DNA of 57,724 nucleotides from Alphaproteobacteria bacterium (GCA_009784275.1 WRCA01000005.1:1-57724), one strand, 5' to 3'; counted from the first letter of the stretch, positions 36,255 to 44,214 are shown. Made by a program: numbers and translations. The notes: generated from the sequence alone by a model not told the origin.

Positions 36255-37355
36255 TCAAATCATTTTCTTATATTGCGCCGACCGCATTTGTTTGCGGGCG
36301 GCTCGCGCGGCCTGGTATTCTCTGTATCGCTGCGCGCGGCGTTCCGGGAAATAAAGCATGTCTTCCCACAACCCGTCTATGAATCCTTGCTTTAACTGTT
36401 CCCAAGTTTTATAGCTGCCGTCCGGATTCTTATAAGGCGTTTGGCCAATAATGGTATTTTCAACCCTTAATGATGCGATGCCGTTCGGATAGTAAAATAC
36501 TGCCAAAAGTGAACCCCTGCCCATAGGATGCGAGGTTACAAAATCACGCTCTAAATTATGTCTGTGCAGTTGGTTGCTTCCTTTTGCCCAAGGTCTGCCA
36601 GTATTATTCCAATAGCCACCACGCCAAGAGTCCACTAATATTACACGGTTGGCGATAGCGATCAAATTCTCGTTTATAATTTGTATTCCAAATTCTGATT
36701 GCAAGGATGCGATTTGGTCCCAGCAAAACTCTTTCTTTTTATCCCTGGGCGCTAGATAAAAACTGACCTTGCTATACAGTTCTTCATCTTGATATACGCT
36801 GTCTATTCCGCGGATATATTTTCGCATGCTTTTTCTGGATGTACCATCTGAATGTAATTCCAAAGCGAGCGAAGTCGTAACCAATAATTCATCCTGATTT
36901 AATGAGTAAAAATGCACATTTTTTAGACCGCGCAGCATTTCCAATATCTGGGCATATCTTTTGGGATTTTCCATCCAATAGCCATTGGTTAATATATTTA
37001 CGCTGCTGTGATTTTCCTTTGTGGTCCCCAGCGCATACTGATAAACCTCGGCCTGGTATTTTATTGGAGTCATCATAGGCTCGCCGCCCGAAAAAGCTAT
37101 TGTATTACTACGGAAGTTAGGTAATAACCTGAACATATCTATGCTGTACTTAATATCTTCTGCAGGGATGACGGTATCCGCTTTCCACGGCCCGCAATTA
37201 AAAGCGCAATACCAGCAACCATTCAAACATTCCCAAGTCAAATGAAACTGTGGAGCAACACTTATGTATGGGTCATTAAGAATACTCGCCCAATGTCGGC
37301 GATATTTCGGTTCGTTTTCACGGATAAAATTTTCAATGGCGAATTCAGTCATCAT
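36255..37355 (-). CDS. Radical SAM protein, unknown substrate
   Basis: 366 residues from ATG 37355 (AAAGAG upstream). The 4Fe-4S motif is C43-x3-C47-x2-C50 in WECLNGCWYCAFNCGPW; the SAM-binding GGEP follows in IAFSGGEPMMT, and VNILTNGYW and NVHFYSLNQDELL supply later barrel strands. No SPASM or second cluster motif is obvious; the C-terminus is basic with Arg/Ala/Tyr repeats. Radical SAM enzymes start radical chemistry from S-adenosylmethionine, often on peptides or RNA. A degenerate paralogue lies downstream. Monocistronic promoter at 37376. Confidence 0.88.
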   Translation of the reverse strand: MMTEFAIENFIRENEPKYRRHWASILNDPYISVAPQFHLTWECLNGCWYCAFNCGPWKADTVIPAEDIKYSIDMFRLLPNFRSNTIAFSGGEPMMTPIKYQAEVYQYALGTTKENHSSVNILTNGYWMENPKRYAQILEMLRGLKNVHFYSLNQDELLVTTSLALELHSDGTSRKSMRKYIRGIDSVYQDEELYSKVSFYLAPRDKKKEFCWDQIASLQSEFGIQIINENLIAIANRVILVDSWRGGYWNNTGRPWAKGSNQLHRHNLERDFVTSHPMGRGSLLAVFYYPNGIASLRVENTIIGQTPYKNPDGSYKTWEQLKQGFIDGLWEDMLYFPERRAQRYREYQAARAARKQMRSAQYKKMI

Positions 37356-37375
37356 TTGAATAACTCTTTTCGCCC

Positions 37376-37403
37376 AGCATATCACTATTATAATATTTGT
37401 CAA
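37376..37403 (-). promoter_or_regulatory. Promoter TTGACA-N16-TATGCT
   Basis: Minus strand: TTGACA 37398-37403, TATGCT 37376-37381, spacer 16. Drives the radical SAM gene with a leader of about 15-20 bases containing AAAGAG. Confidence 0.75.
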
Positions 37404-37423
37404 TAGTGCGTTTATATATAATA

Positions 37424-37448
37424 AAAATCCCGCATAACGCGGGATTCT
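37424..37448 (-). terminator. Rho-independent terminator of rpsB-tsf
   Basis: Minus strand: AATCCCGCGTTATGCGGGATT followed by TTTATT, shortly after the tsf stop. Confidence 0.85.
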
Positions 37449-37464
37449 TTGTTTTTGGTCTATA

Positions 37465-38334
37465 TTACCCCAGCATTTTTGCTACTTCATCGGCCAGATT
37501 ATCATCTTTCTTTTCGATGCCCTCGCCCAGCAGATAATATGCAAAGCCTTTCAGGGTCGTATTATGTTCCGCCAAGACTTGTTTTACGGTCTTCGATGGA
37601 TCCATAACGAACGGTTGTTCTTCCAAAACGGATTCGCCATAGTATTTCTGGATGCGTCCCGCGACCATCTTTTCGACCACCGCTTCTGGCTTGCCATCTG
37701 TGGCACCAGATTCGACAAAGATTTTCTTTTCGCGTTCGACCGCCGTTGGATCAACCTCTGCAATAGTCGCAAATTCAGGTTTGTTTGCCGCGATATGCAT
37801 CGCAATCTTTGGACCAATTTCATCGGCCCCAGCCTTATCGCCATCCAATGCAACCACAACGCCAATTTGACCCATACCTGGGACCAACGCATTATGAACA
37901 TAAGTATAAATATGCGTTCCATGAACTTTCGCGATGCGACGCAGGCTCATATTTTCACCAATGGTCGCAATTGTCGCCGCGATATCGTCTTTGACTGCGC
38001 TATGAACCGCATCAAATTCACCCTTCAATTCCAAAGCCTTCGCAGCAATATCCGCAACCAGCTTTTGGAATTTTTCATTCTTTGCGACAAAGTCAGTTTC
38101 GGCATTAACCTCTATAACACAACCACAGCCTTCGTCCTTTACAACGGTAACGAGGCCGGATGTTGCAACACGACCGGCTTTACTGGCGGCCTTTACAATA
38201 CCTTTCTGACGCAGCCAGTCAGACGCGGCCTGAACATCGCCGTCATTTTCCATTAATGCTTTCTTGCAGTCCATCATTCCCGCGCTGGTCTTTTCGCGCA
38301 GTTCCTGAATTAATTTTGCTGTAACCTCTGCCAT
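37465..38334 (-). CDS. tsf: Elongation factor Ts
   Basis: 289 residues. Nucleotide-exchange factor for EF-Tu. N-terminal UBA-like domain (LIQELREKTSAGMMDCKKALMENDGDVQAASDWLRQKG), the conserved ETDFVAKNEKFQ, and two core subdomains (GRIQKYYGESVLEEQPFVMD). It follows rpsB with one base between, the standard bacterial order, and ends at a terminator. Confidence 0.97.
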   Translation of the reverse strand: MAEVTAKLIQELREKTSAGMMDCKKALMENDGDVQAASDWLRQKGIVKAASKAGRVATSGLVTVVKDEGCGCVIEVNAETDFVAKNEKFQKLVADIAAKALELKGEFDAVHSAVKDDIAATIATIGENMSLRRIAKVHGTHIYTYVHNALVPGMGQIGVVVALDGDKAGADEIGPKIAMHIAANKPEFATIAEVDPTAVEREKKIFVESGATDGKPEAVVEKMVAGRIQKYYGESVLEEQPFVMDPSKTVKQVLAEHNTTLKGFAYYLLGEGIEKKDDNLADEVAKMLG

Positions 38335-38335
38335 T

Positions 38336-39196
38336 TTATACTCCCTTTTCTTCGATTTTATCGGCCATCTTTTCGCGACGGATTTCGCGTTCTTCGCTGG
38401 TTTTGGATCTGCGCTTTAATTCTTTTTCTTTGGCGTCGTCTTCAATCTTGTCGCTGGCATCCGCCACCATATCAGATTCTACCTTTTTGCCTTGCGCGCC
38501 ACCCAAGCGTTTTTCAATACCCGAAAGAATCGAATCAACGAACAAGTCGCAGTACAGCTGAACCGCGCGGCTGGCGTCGTCATTACCCGGAATAGGATAG
38601 TCGACCATTTCAGGATTAGCGTTAGTATCCGCAATCGCGATTGTCGGAATAGACAGGTTTCTTGCTTCGCGCACCGCATTCATTTCGCGTGGGATATCGA
38701 TGATAATCACTGCTTGGGGTGTTCCATGCATATCCAAAATTCCGCCGAAGATATCGCGCAACTTGGTTGCTTCTTTTTGCATAACGCCGACTTCTTTCTT
38801 GGTCAGTCCCAGTTTTTCCGCGTTATCAATATCAGCCTCTAACTTTTTCAAGCGGCGAATGGACTGGGAAACAGTAGACCAGTTGGTCATCATTCCGCCC
38901 AGCCAGCGATTGTTTACATAAAACTGCCCGCAACGTTCCGCGGCATCTTTGATAATGTCTTTGGCTTGATGCTTGGTCGCGACGAATAATACTTTGCCGC
39001 CCGCAGCAGTAATTTTTTCCAAAGCGTCCAACGCGCGGTATAACAGCGGCGCGGTTTTATTAAGATTAATAATGTGAATCTTGTCTTTGATTCCGTAAAC
39101 ATAAGCGCCCATCAATGGGTTCCAGCGGCGGGTATGATGCCCGAAATGAACGCCGGCTTCCATCAATTGCTTCATGGTAAATGTTGGCAATGCCAT
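38336..39196 (-). CDS. rpsB: 30S ribosomal protein S2
   Basis: 286 residues. Starts MALPTFTMKQLMEAGVHFGHHTRRWNP; ATG 39196 has AAAGGAGCAAAAT upstream, so the longer reading is rejected. The core ends near residue 230 and a charged, Lys/Glu/Asp-rich extension of about 50 residues follows, as in several alphaproteobacteria. A leader of about 150 bases precedes it, long enough for the S2 autoregulation known for rpsB-tsf. Confidence 0.97.
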   Translation of the reverse strand: MALPTFTMKQLMEAGVHFGHHTRRWNPLMGAYVYGIKDKIHIINLNKTAPLLYRALDALEKITAAGGKVLFVATKHQAKDIIKDAAERCGQFYVNNRWLGGMMTNWSTVSQSIRRLKKLEADIDNAEKLGLTKKEVGVMQKEATKLRDIFGGILDMHGTPQAVIIIDIPREMNAVREARNLSIPTIAIADTNANPEMVDYPIPGNDDASRAVQLYCDLFVDSILSGIEKRLGGAQGKKVESDMVADASDKIEDDAKEKELKRRSKTSEEREIRREKMADKIEEKGV

Positions 39197-39346
39197 ATTT
39201 TGCTCCTTTAAAGGACGCAAACGATACGCGAAAATCGTGAATTCGTAAGCGTTTCTGTTGTTATCCTCGCTGCTTTTCGCCAGACCCCGTGGGGACAGAA
39301 ACTTGAAAAACAGCTGTGTTTTATGCGTCGGTTTTCGCCGCGCGTA
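39197..39346 (-). promoter_or_regulatory. Long rpsB leader, possible S2-responsive region
   Basis: About 150 bases between the predicted transcription start and the rpsB ATG hold no ORF. They contain a small palindrome AAAACACAGCTGTTTT and a CCCCACGGGG hairpin. In other bacteria rpsB leaders bind S2; here the match is only by position. Confidence 0.4.
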
Positions 39347-39351
39347 GCGCG

Positions 39352-39380
39352 AGTATAGGGGAAAAGTTCAAGAATTGCAA
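39352..39380 (-). promoter_or_regulatory. Promoter TTGCAA-N17-TATACT of rpsB-tsf
   Basis: Minus strand: TTGCAA 39375-39380, TATACT 39352-39357, spacer 17, followed by a GC-rich discriminator (CGCGCTACGCGCG) of the kind found at stringently controlled ribosomal promoters. Confidence 0.75.
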
Positions 39381-39391
39381 GGAATTTCTAA

Positions 39392-41146
39392 TTATTCCTC
39401 GGTCTCTACTTCCGGTTGATGAATTTCCACATCCCTGGTCATGGCAAAGAATTTTTCCGCGCGGCGCTGCGGCAGCTCCACCACTGGAATTTCTTGCAAT
39501 TCCTTAACATTCTTCACAACCGCATTTGCGACCATCTCCATTGTTGTCTGCCAGTCTGAATGCGCGCCTTTGGATGGCTCTTTTATAATCTCGTCAATTG
39601 CGCCAACGGACGCTAGATCACGCGCGGTCAGCTTCATAGCCTCGGCCGCTTCGGCCTTGAACTTATTATCTCTCCAAAGGATGGTCGCGCAAGATTCTGG
39701 TGCAATTACCGAATAAATCGCATTTTCCATCATCAGAACCCTGTCGCCGGTCGCAATCGCGATCGCGCCGCCAGATCCGCCTTCGCCAACATTTACCGCC
39801 ACGAACGGAGTAGCTATCAGCAATCCAGTTTCAATTGAAGCGGCCACAGCCTGGGATTGTCCGCGTTCTTCTCCTTCGCGTCCGGCAAAAGCGCCGCTGG
39901 TATCGAAAAGTGAAATAAGAGGCAGTTCAAATTTTTCCGCGAGTCTCATCAAACGCTGCGCCTTGCGGTAACCTTCTGGCGTTGGCATTCCAAAACGATA
40001 TTTCTGACGCGTCGCGATATCGCGGCCTTTTTCTTGTCCGATAATCACCGATGGAATTCCACGAAAATACCCTATTCCACCTTGCATAGCTGGGTCTTCG
40101 CCGAACAAACGATCACCCGCCAGCGGTGTCCAATCAGACACCAATGTTGCAATATAATCCAAGAAATGAGGACGATTTTCATTACGCGCCAGCAAGACTT
40201 TTTCATATGCGCCACTTATTTGTGATTTTGATTTGCTTTTTGTCGCAGGCGATGATGCTTTTGGCGTAGTTGCGTTTATCGCCGCAACTTCCTTTATCGG
40301 TTTTTTGGTCAAAACATCCAAGATTTTTTCAAGGGTCGCTTTTAATTCATTTCGCGAAGACACTATATCTACCATTCCGTGGTCATACATATATTCCGCG
40401 GTCTGAAAGTTGCTGGGCAGTTTTTCACGCATATTCTGCTCTATAACACGACGCCCAGCAAAACCGATTCGCGCGCCTTTTTCGGCAATGTGAATATCCC
40501 CCAGCATGGCAAAGCTGGCCGTGACGCCACCAAAAGTCGGGTCTGTTAAAATCACTATATAAGGAATCTTTGCAGCATGCAGCTTGTTCACCGCCGCAGT
40601 CGTGCGTGCCATCTGCATCAGCGACAAGATATTTTCTTGCATGCGCGCACCGCTGCTGGCCGTTACCATTATGTACGGCTGCTTCTTTTCGATCGCATGT
40701 TCTATGCTTGCGATAATTCCATCGCCGACGCTGCGTCCCATGCTGCCCAGTATAAATTCTGGATTCAGTGCCGCGATTGTTACAGGAATTCCGCCGACTT
40801 TTCCATTCGCCGCGCCCAAGGCATCGGGACGGCCCGTGTCGGTGCGTGCCTCTTCCAGTCTTTCTTTATACGGAATGCGGTCGCAGAAATTCAGGGGATC
40901 GTCACTGGCGACCGGCAGCTCTATACGATCCCAATTATTATTATCGAACAGCAAGTCAAAGCGCTGTTTCGGGGTCATCGAAAACGCATGCTTGCACTTT
41001 GGACAGATATAAAGGTTGGTTTTATAATCCTTGTAATAAACCAGTTTGCCGCAAGATTCGCACTTTATCCACATCAATTTTTTGACGCGTTCATATTGCT
41101 CGCGCTTATGAGTTTTTATGCCTGGGGCACGACCTAATTTCCACAT
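39392..41146 (-). CDS. accDA: Fused acetyl-CoA carboxylase carboxyltransferase, beta (AccD) + alpha (AccA)
   Basis: 584 residues. Residues 1-290 are AccD: zinc ribbon C29/C32 and C48/C51, then GSMGRSVGDGIIASIEHAI, ASSGARMQENILSLMQMARTT and TDPTFGGVTASFAMLGDIHIAE. A Ser/Thr/Lys linker (about 293-310) leads to AccA (311-560): DRLFGEDPAMQGGIGYFRG, IGQEKGRD, FGMPTPEGYRKAQRLM and GEGGSGGAIAIATGDRVLMMENAIYSVI. Together they transfer carboxyl from biotin to acetyl-CoA to make malonyl-CoA for fatty acids. In most proteobacteria the two are separate genes. The ATG abuts the HU stop. Confidence 0.93.
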   Translation of the reverse strand: MWKLGRAPGIKTHKREQYERVKKLMWIKCESCGKLVYYKDYKTNLYICPKCKHAFSMTPKQRFDLLFDNNNWDRIELPVASDDPLNFCDRIPYKERLEEARTDTGRPDALGAANGKVGGIPVTIAALNPEFILGSMGRSVGDGIIASIEHAIEKKQPYIMVTASSGARMQENILSLMQMARTTAAVNKLHAAKIPYIVILTDPTFGGVTASFAMLGDIHIAEKGARIGFAGRRVIEQNMREKLPSNFQTAEYMYDHGMVDIVSSRNELKATLEKILDVLTKKPIKEVAAINATTPKASSPATKSKSKSQISGAYEKVLLARNENRPHFLDYIATLVSDWTPLAGDRLFGEDPAMQGGIGYFRGIPSVIIGQEKGRDIATRQKYRFGMPTPEGYRKAQRLMRLAEKFELPLISLFDTSGAFAGREGEERGQSQAVAASIETGLLIATPFVAVNVGEGGSGGAIAIATGDRVLMMENAIYSVIAPESCATILWRDNKFKAEAAEAMKLTARDLASVGAIDEIIKEPSKGAHSDWQTTMEMVANAVVKNVKELQEIPVVELPQRRAEKFFAMTRDVEIHQPEVETEE

Positions 41147-41428
41147 TTATTCCTCGTTCATCTGTTTTGTAAGCTCTGGGCTGGGACGAAATAAAACCCC
41201 ACGGCGCCCAGGAAGGGTCATAGTTTTGCCAGTCCGCGGATTACGCGTTGTCTTTGGCGCACGGTTTCTGGATTGAAAAGTGCCGAATCCGCGAATTTCG
41301 ACCCGATCGCCGTTTGTGACCGCGTCAGTCAAGCAGTCTGTTACAGTATCCATAATGCCTGCGGCCTCTGCGGAGGATAACCGTTTGAATTTAACTTGGA
41401 TAGAACGAATGATATCTGACCGTTTCAT
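41147..41428 (-). CDS. ihfB: HU/IHF-family DNA-bending protein, likely IHF beta
   Basis: 93 residues. Whole family pattern: MKRSDIIRSIQVKF, VTNGDRVEIRGFGTFQSRNRAPKTTRNPRTGKTM with the Pro-containing DNA-intercalating arm. The RGFGTF and NPRTG wording and the acidic C-terminus fit IHF-beta better than HU, though the assignment within the family is not certain. Its stop codon touches the accDA start. Own promoter at 41456. Confidence 0.85.
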   Translation of the reverse strand: MKRSDIIRSIQVKFKRLSSAEAAGIMDTVTDCLTDAVTNGDRVEIRGFGTFQSRNRAPKTTRNPRTGKTMTLPGRRGVLFRPSPELTKQMNEE

Positions 41429-41455
41429 GATGTCTTCTTAATTGTATTCGCGAAC

Positions 41456-41483
41456 ATTTTATCAATTTATAAGCATATGTCAA
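41456..41483 (-). promoter_or_regulatory. Promoter TTGACA-N16-TAAAAT
   Basis: Minus strand: TTGACA 41478-41483, TAAAAT 41456-41461, spacer 16. Transcribes the HU/IHF gene and accDA. Confidence 0.75.
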
Positions 41484-41524
41484 ATATCTCGATAATGTTC
41501 CGAAGCATAACGAATCTAGTTTCA

Positions 41525-42271
41525 TTAAAGCGTGTTTCGCTTCAATTCTTGCTCTATTTTATCAAACATGCTTCTGGCGAATTCATTGCAGTATGTGACA
41601 TATTCGTTGATATTCAACTTTCGATATTCTACATCATAACGACCTTTTTTCAAACCATTTAACCCCAGTTTTAATTTGACGCTCTTTGATAGTGCGTGCC
41701 GCTTGTTTTCGGGATTATACCTTCCAACCGCATGTTTGGATATATTATTCAGCACACGAATGTCGTTTATATGAATATAGTGTTTTACCGAACCGACGCC
41801 ATTAGGATCGATAATTGTGTAAGCTTTTTTGAATGTATCGTAATCGAATGAAAAAGGTCTGCCGTTCTTTTGATATTGGGCTTGGTATAAACTGGGCGCA
41901 TCAGCCAGTTTCGCACAGCTGGTCTGCAGTACACATAAGTACGGCATCATGCCTTTCAGAAAATCTTCCATATGACCCCATATATGAACCACCATCATGC
42001 TCTGTAAGGCATTCAAAGCATCACTTTTTTCATACTCGGAATCAGCCAGCTCGTAACCGACAATATTACCCGTTTCCTGATCGAGATCAGGAACAGATTC
42101 AATTGGCTTGGCCTTTATCATTTCCACACAATCCATAAAATAGTCCCAAGTGGATATACCATAGCGACCTGTTGGAAATTTCTTATCTATCCAATAATTG
42201 CCCCAGCATTCAAACCCTGTGCGAATTGTTTCTGTTTCTGCAGATTGTTCGTCTATTCCAAAACCTATCAT
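41525..42271 (-). CDS. Helical protein of unknown function, possibly HEPN-like
   Basis: 248 residues, mostly alpha-helical by composition, no signal peptide. The stretch INDIRVLNNISKHAVGRYN resembles the R...NN-I-KH helix of HEPN-like domains in uncharacterised proteins, though the Arg-His spacing (seven residues) is longer than the usual Rx4-6H. An upstream VHIWGHMEDFLKGMM would be the partner helix. RNase activity is not claimed. It has a strong promoter with an inverted repeat in the leader and is divergent from luxR; AAAGGG precedes the ATG. Confidence 0.6.
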   Translation of the reverse strand: MIGFGIDEQSAETETIRTGFECWGNYWIDKKFPTGRYGISTWDYFMDCVEMIKAKPIESVPDLDQETGNIVGYELADSEYEKSDALNALQSMMVVHIWGHMEDFLKGMMPYLCVLQTSCAKLADAPSLYQAQYQKNGRPFSFDYDTFKKAYTIIDPNGVGSVKHYIHINDIRVLNNISKHAVGRYNPENKRHALSKSVKLKLGLNGLKKGRYDVEYRKLNINEYVTYCNEFARSMFDKIEQELKRNTL

Positions 42272-42285
42272 TAAAATTTCCCTTT

Positions 42286-42304
42286 GTTGTCTTATTTAGA
42301 CAAC
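42286..42304. repeat. Inverted repeat in the leader of the HEPN-like gene
   Basis: GTTGTC-N7-GACAAC, perfect 6-bp arms. It begins inside the -10 box and covers the expected transcription start, a place where a repressor would block initiation. Confidence 0.6.
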
Positions 42305-42330
42305 TATAGCGAAAAATAGTATTTTGTCAA
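42303..42330 (-). promoter_or_regulatory. Promoter TTGACA-N16-TATAGT
   Basis: Minus strand: TTGACA 42325-42330, TATAGT 42303-42308, spacer 16. Drives the gene ending at 41525. Confidence 0.75.
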
Positions 42331-42379
42331 CTGCACTTAATGGAATCATTCTGGCGGAAAATGAAATACTTACAATGCC

Positions 42380-42392
42380 CGTCCATTGGACG
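42380..42392. promoter_or_regulatory. Palindrome upstream of luxR
   Basis: CGTCCA-T-TGGACG, perfect 13-base palindrome between the divergent HEPN-like and luxR genes, about 110 bases before the luxR start. It differs from the palindrome at luxI. Possible operator. Confidence 0.4.
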
Positions 42393-42433
42393 TAATATAT
42401 TTAATAAACCTTGCTATTCATGACAAATATCAA

Positions 42434-42462
42434 TTGTATCTTTATTGACTTTAGATTATTAT
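42434..42462 (+). promoter_or_regulatory. Possible luxR promoter TTGTAT-N17-TATTAT
   Basis: -35 TTGTAT at 42434-42439, -10 TATTAT at 42457-42462, spacer 17. The region is very AT-rich, so alternatives exist (TTGACT at 42445). Confidence 0.4.
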
Positions 42463-42501
42463 ATTATTGAATAATTTTCAAAGTTTTTGGGGGGTAATCC
42501 T

Positions 42502-43245
42502 TTGAAAATATTAAATTATCTTGAAGAAATGAGCAATTCGTCTTCTCTGGACGATTTGTTTGACCTGTATAGAAAATCCACCAGCGAATATGGATATGAT
42601 CGTATAATGTACAGCTCTGTTTCGAATGACATCGAAAACGACCATAATAAAACACCTTGCTTGGTTCAAAATTATCCAGAAGATTGGATGAAACATTATA
42701 TAGAAAATGGTTATATTCAAATCGATCCTGTCAGAAGAAGGGGCTGTCATTCAACTGAACCGTTTACATGGAAAAGTTTGAAAGATTATTCTGAATTATC
42801 GAAAAAACAAGAAATTATTATGTCAATGGCAGAAGAAGCCGGTCTGCATGACGGCATAGGAATACCATACCGCACCCCCAGGGGCGAAATAATCGGCGTT
42901 GGGATTGCAAGCAGTGCCAAAGGCACAAATCCAGAAGAACATATTGGAAAACTATATATGTTGACCAGTCATTTTCATTTTATGTATCAGGCACTGTTAG
43001 AAAAAAATATAATAAAAACTGATGATGATTTTACCGACATATCACTTACCCCGCTTACTCCCCGCGAGCAAGATGTATTATTGTGGTGTATGAAGGGTAA
43101 AAGCAACTGGGATATTTCAATGATTCTGAACGTATCGGAACATTGCATAGATTTTCACATGCGTAATATATTAAGAAAGCTGAATACTAATTCGAGACTT
43201 ACGGCTGTCGTAAAAGCAATGCGCATAGGCCTGATTAAACCGTAA
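42502..43245 (+). CDS. luxR: LuxR-family quorum-sensing transcription factor
   Basis: 247 residues. N-terminal autoinducer-binding domain with the invariant ligand-pocket residues W62, Y66, D75, P76 and W90 (DWMKHYIENGYIQIDP). C-terminal GerE-type helix-turn-helix (about 185-247): LTPREQDVLLWCMKGKSNWDIS, then FHMRNILRKLNTNSR. It should bind an acyl-homoserine lactone in the cytosol and control target promoters. The TTG at 42502 is chosen because GGGGGG lies 7 bases upstream; another TTG at 42487 is in frame. luxI follows on the same strand. Confidence 0.93.
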   Translation: MKILNYLEEMSNSSSLDDLFDLYRKSTSEYGYDRIMYSSVSNDIENDHNKTPCLVQNYPEDWMKHYIENGYIQIDPVRRRGCHSTEPFTWKSLKDYSELSKKQEIIMSMAEEAGLHDGIGIPYRTPRGEIIGVGIASSAKGTNPEEHIGKLYMLTSHFHFMYQALLEKNIIKTDDDFTDISLTPLTPREQDVLLWCMKGKSNWDISMILNVSEHCIDFHMRNILRKLNTNSRLTAVVKAMRIGLIKP

Positions 43246-43270
43246 ACTTTCTTATTAATCCTCCTCCCCC

Positions 43271-43286
43271 CTACGTGGATACGTAG
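43271..43286 (+). promoter_or_regulatory. Candidate lux box before luxI
   Basis: CTACGTGGATACGTAG: perfect 6-bp arms around GGAT. Its centre lies about 43 bases before the predicted luxI transcription start and it abuts the weak -35 region, the position typical of LuxR-activated promoters. Confidence 0.6.
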
Positions 43287-43315
43287 CTTATTTGATGCAA
43301 ATCTATAGTTATAAT
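43287..43315 (+). promoter_or_regulatory. luxI promoter with weak -35 and TATAAT -10
   Basis: -10 TATAAT at 43310-43315; at 17 bases the -35 hexamer is CTTATT (43287-43292), a poor match that would need an activator. The palindrome ends just before it. Confidence 0.55.
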
Positions 43316-43348
43316 CCAACCTTATTTCATAACAAAGGATAAAAAGTT

Positions 43349-44143
43349 ATGATGAGGGTTGTAACAGTTAAAGATGCGATGAAAGATAAAACGTTCGAAG
43401 AAGTCGGAGCATTCAGATATAAATTATTTTGTAAAACACGAAACTGGAGAAGCGGCCTAGAAATTTATGAGACAGGGATTCCCGAACCTGATAATAAAGG
43501 GAAATTACTTTTGGCAGAACGGGATGAATTTGATAGTTTAAATGAAACTATTTATTTTATATCTTATAATATTAATCAAAAAATTGATGGGATTGTACGT
43601 TTTCAGTCTACGGAATATCCGTATATGCTTCAAAAAGATTGTTTTAGAAATATTCCTGGCTTTATTAATGAAAAATTGCCCGTTTCTTCCCTGGTCTGGG
43701 AAGCTTCCAGGACAGGATTTGACCCTGACTTGGATAAAGAAAAACAACTTTGCGTAACAGGAGAAATAGTTACTTCATATTTCGAGTTTTGCCTAAAAAA
43801 TAATATTGATTTTGTTGTTGGGACCATGAGTATGGCAGTAATATATCTTCTTTTTGGAAGATCCGGGTGTACCATAAAAGGCGATAATAACGATGATATG
43901 CATTATATGGGGAGCCCTGTAAATATGAAAGACCCTGTATCAGGCGCGGTTGATAAAAATTCGGTTGCCGCCAAACTGCGAATTTCCGAAGGTGCTTATG
44001 CAAGGGTAAGGGAAACAAGGGGAACACCAAAAAATTTATTATATACCCTGGTAGGGGACAAAACTTTTTCTAAAATACCGGTATTATCTAGAATTCCATA
44101 TAAAAATGAAAAAATTAGCGAATTATTGGTTAATACGCATTAA
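43349..44143 (+). CDS. luxI: Acyl-homoserine-lactone synthase (LuxI family)
   Basis: 264 residues, longer than the usual 190-220. Makes an acyl-homoserine lactone from S-adenosylmethionine and an acyl carrier (ACP or CoA). All invariant residues are present: R23 and W33 in FRYKLFCKTRNW, E57-D59-D62 in ERDEFDS, R84 in GIVRFQST, E118 and R121 in WEASR. The extra length is at the C-terminus (about 200-264). ATG preceded by AAGGAT. It lies 103 bases after luxR behind its own promoter and palindrome. The block is visibly AT-richer than its surroundings. Confidence 0.93.
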   Translation: MMRVVTVKDAMKDKTFEEVGAFRYKLFCKTRNWRSGLEIYETGIPEPDNKGKLLLAERDEFDSLNETIYFISYNINQKIDGIVRFQSTEYPYMLQKDCFRNIPGFINEKLPVSSLVWEASRTGFDPDLDKEKQLCVTGEIVTSYFEFCLKNNIDFVVGTMSMAVIYLLFGRSGCTIKGDNNDDMHYMGSPVNMKDPVSGAVDKNSVAAKLRISEGAYARVRETRGTPKNLLYTLVGDKTFSKIPVLSRIPYKNEKISELLVNTH

Positions 44144-44170
44144 TCAAAACTTTGATGAAAATAATAATTT

Positions 44171-44198
44171 AATTATGTCACCAAAAATACACATAATT
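44171..44198. repeat. Inverted repeat between luxI and the HPt-like gene
   Basis: AATTATGT-N12-ACATAATT, 8-bp perfect arms, then TT. AT-only stem, so a weak terminator or an operator for the downstream gene. Confidence 0.4.
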
Positions 44199-44214
44199 TT
44201 AAAGAAGGGAAAAT

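Noticed and set aside
37564-38256. 230-codon ORF on the plus strand
   Set aside because: Antisense to tsf; rich in Arg, Cys, Asn and Phe as expected for a mirror frame.
40577-41137. 186-codon ORF on the plus strand
   Set aside because: Antisense to the AccD half of the fused carboxyltransferase; no start signals and shadow-like composition.
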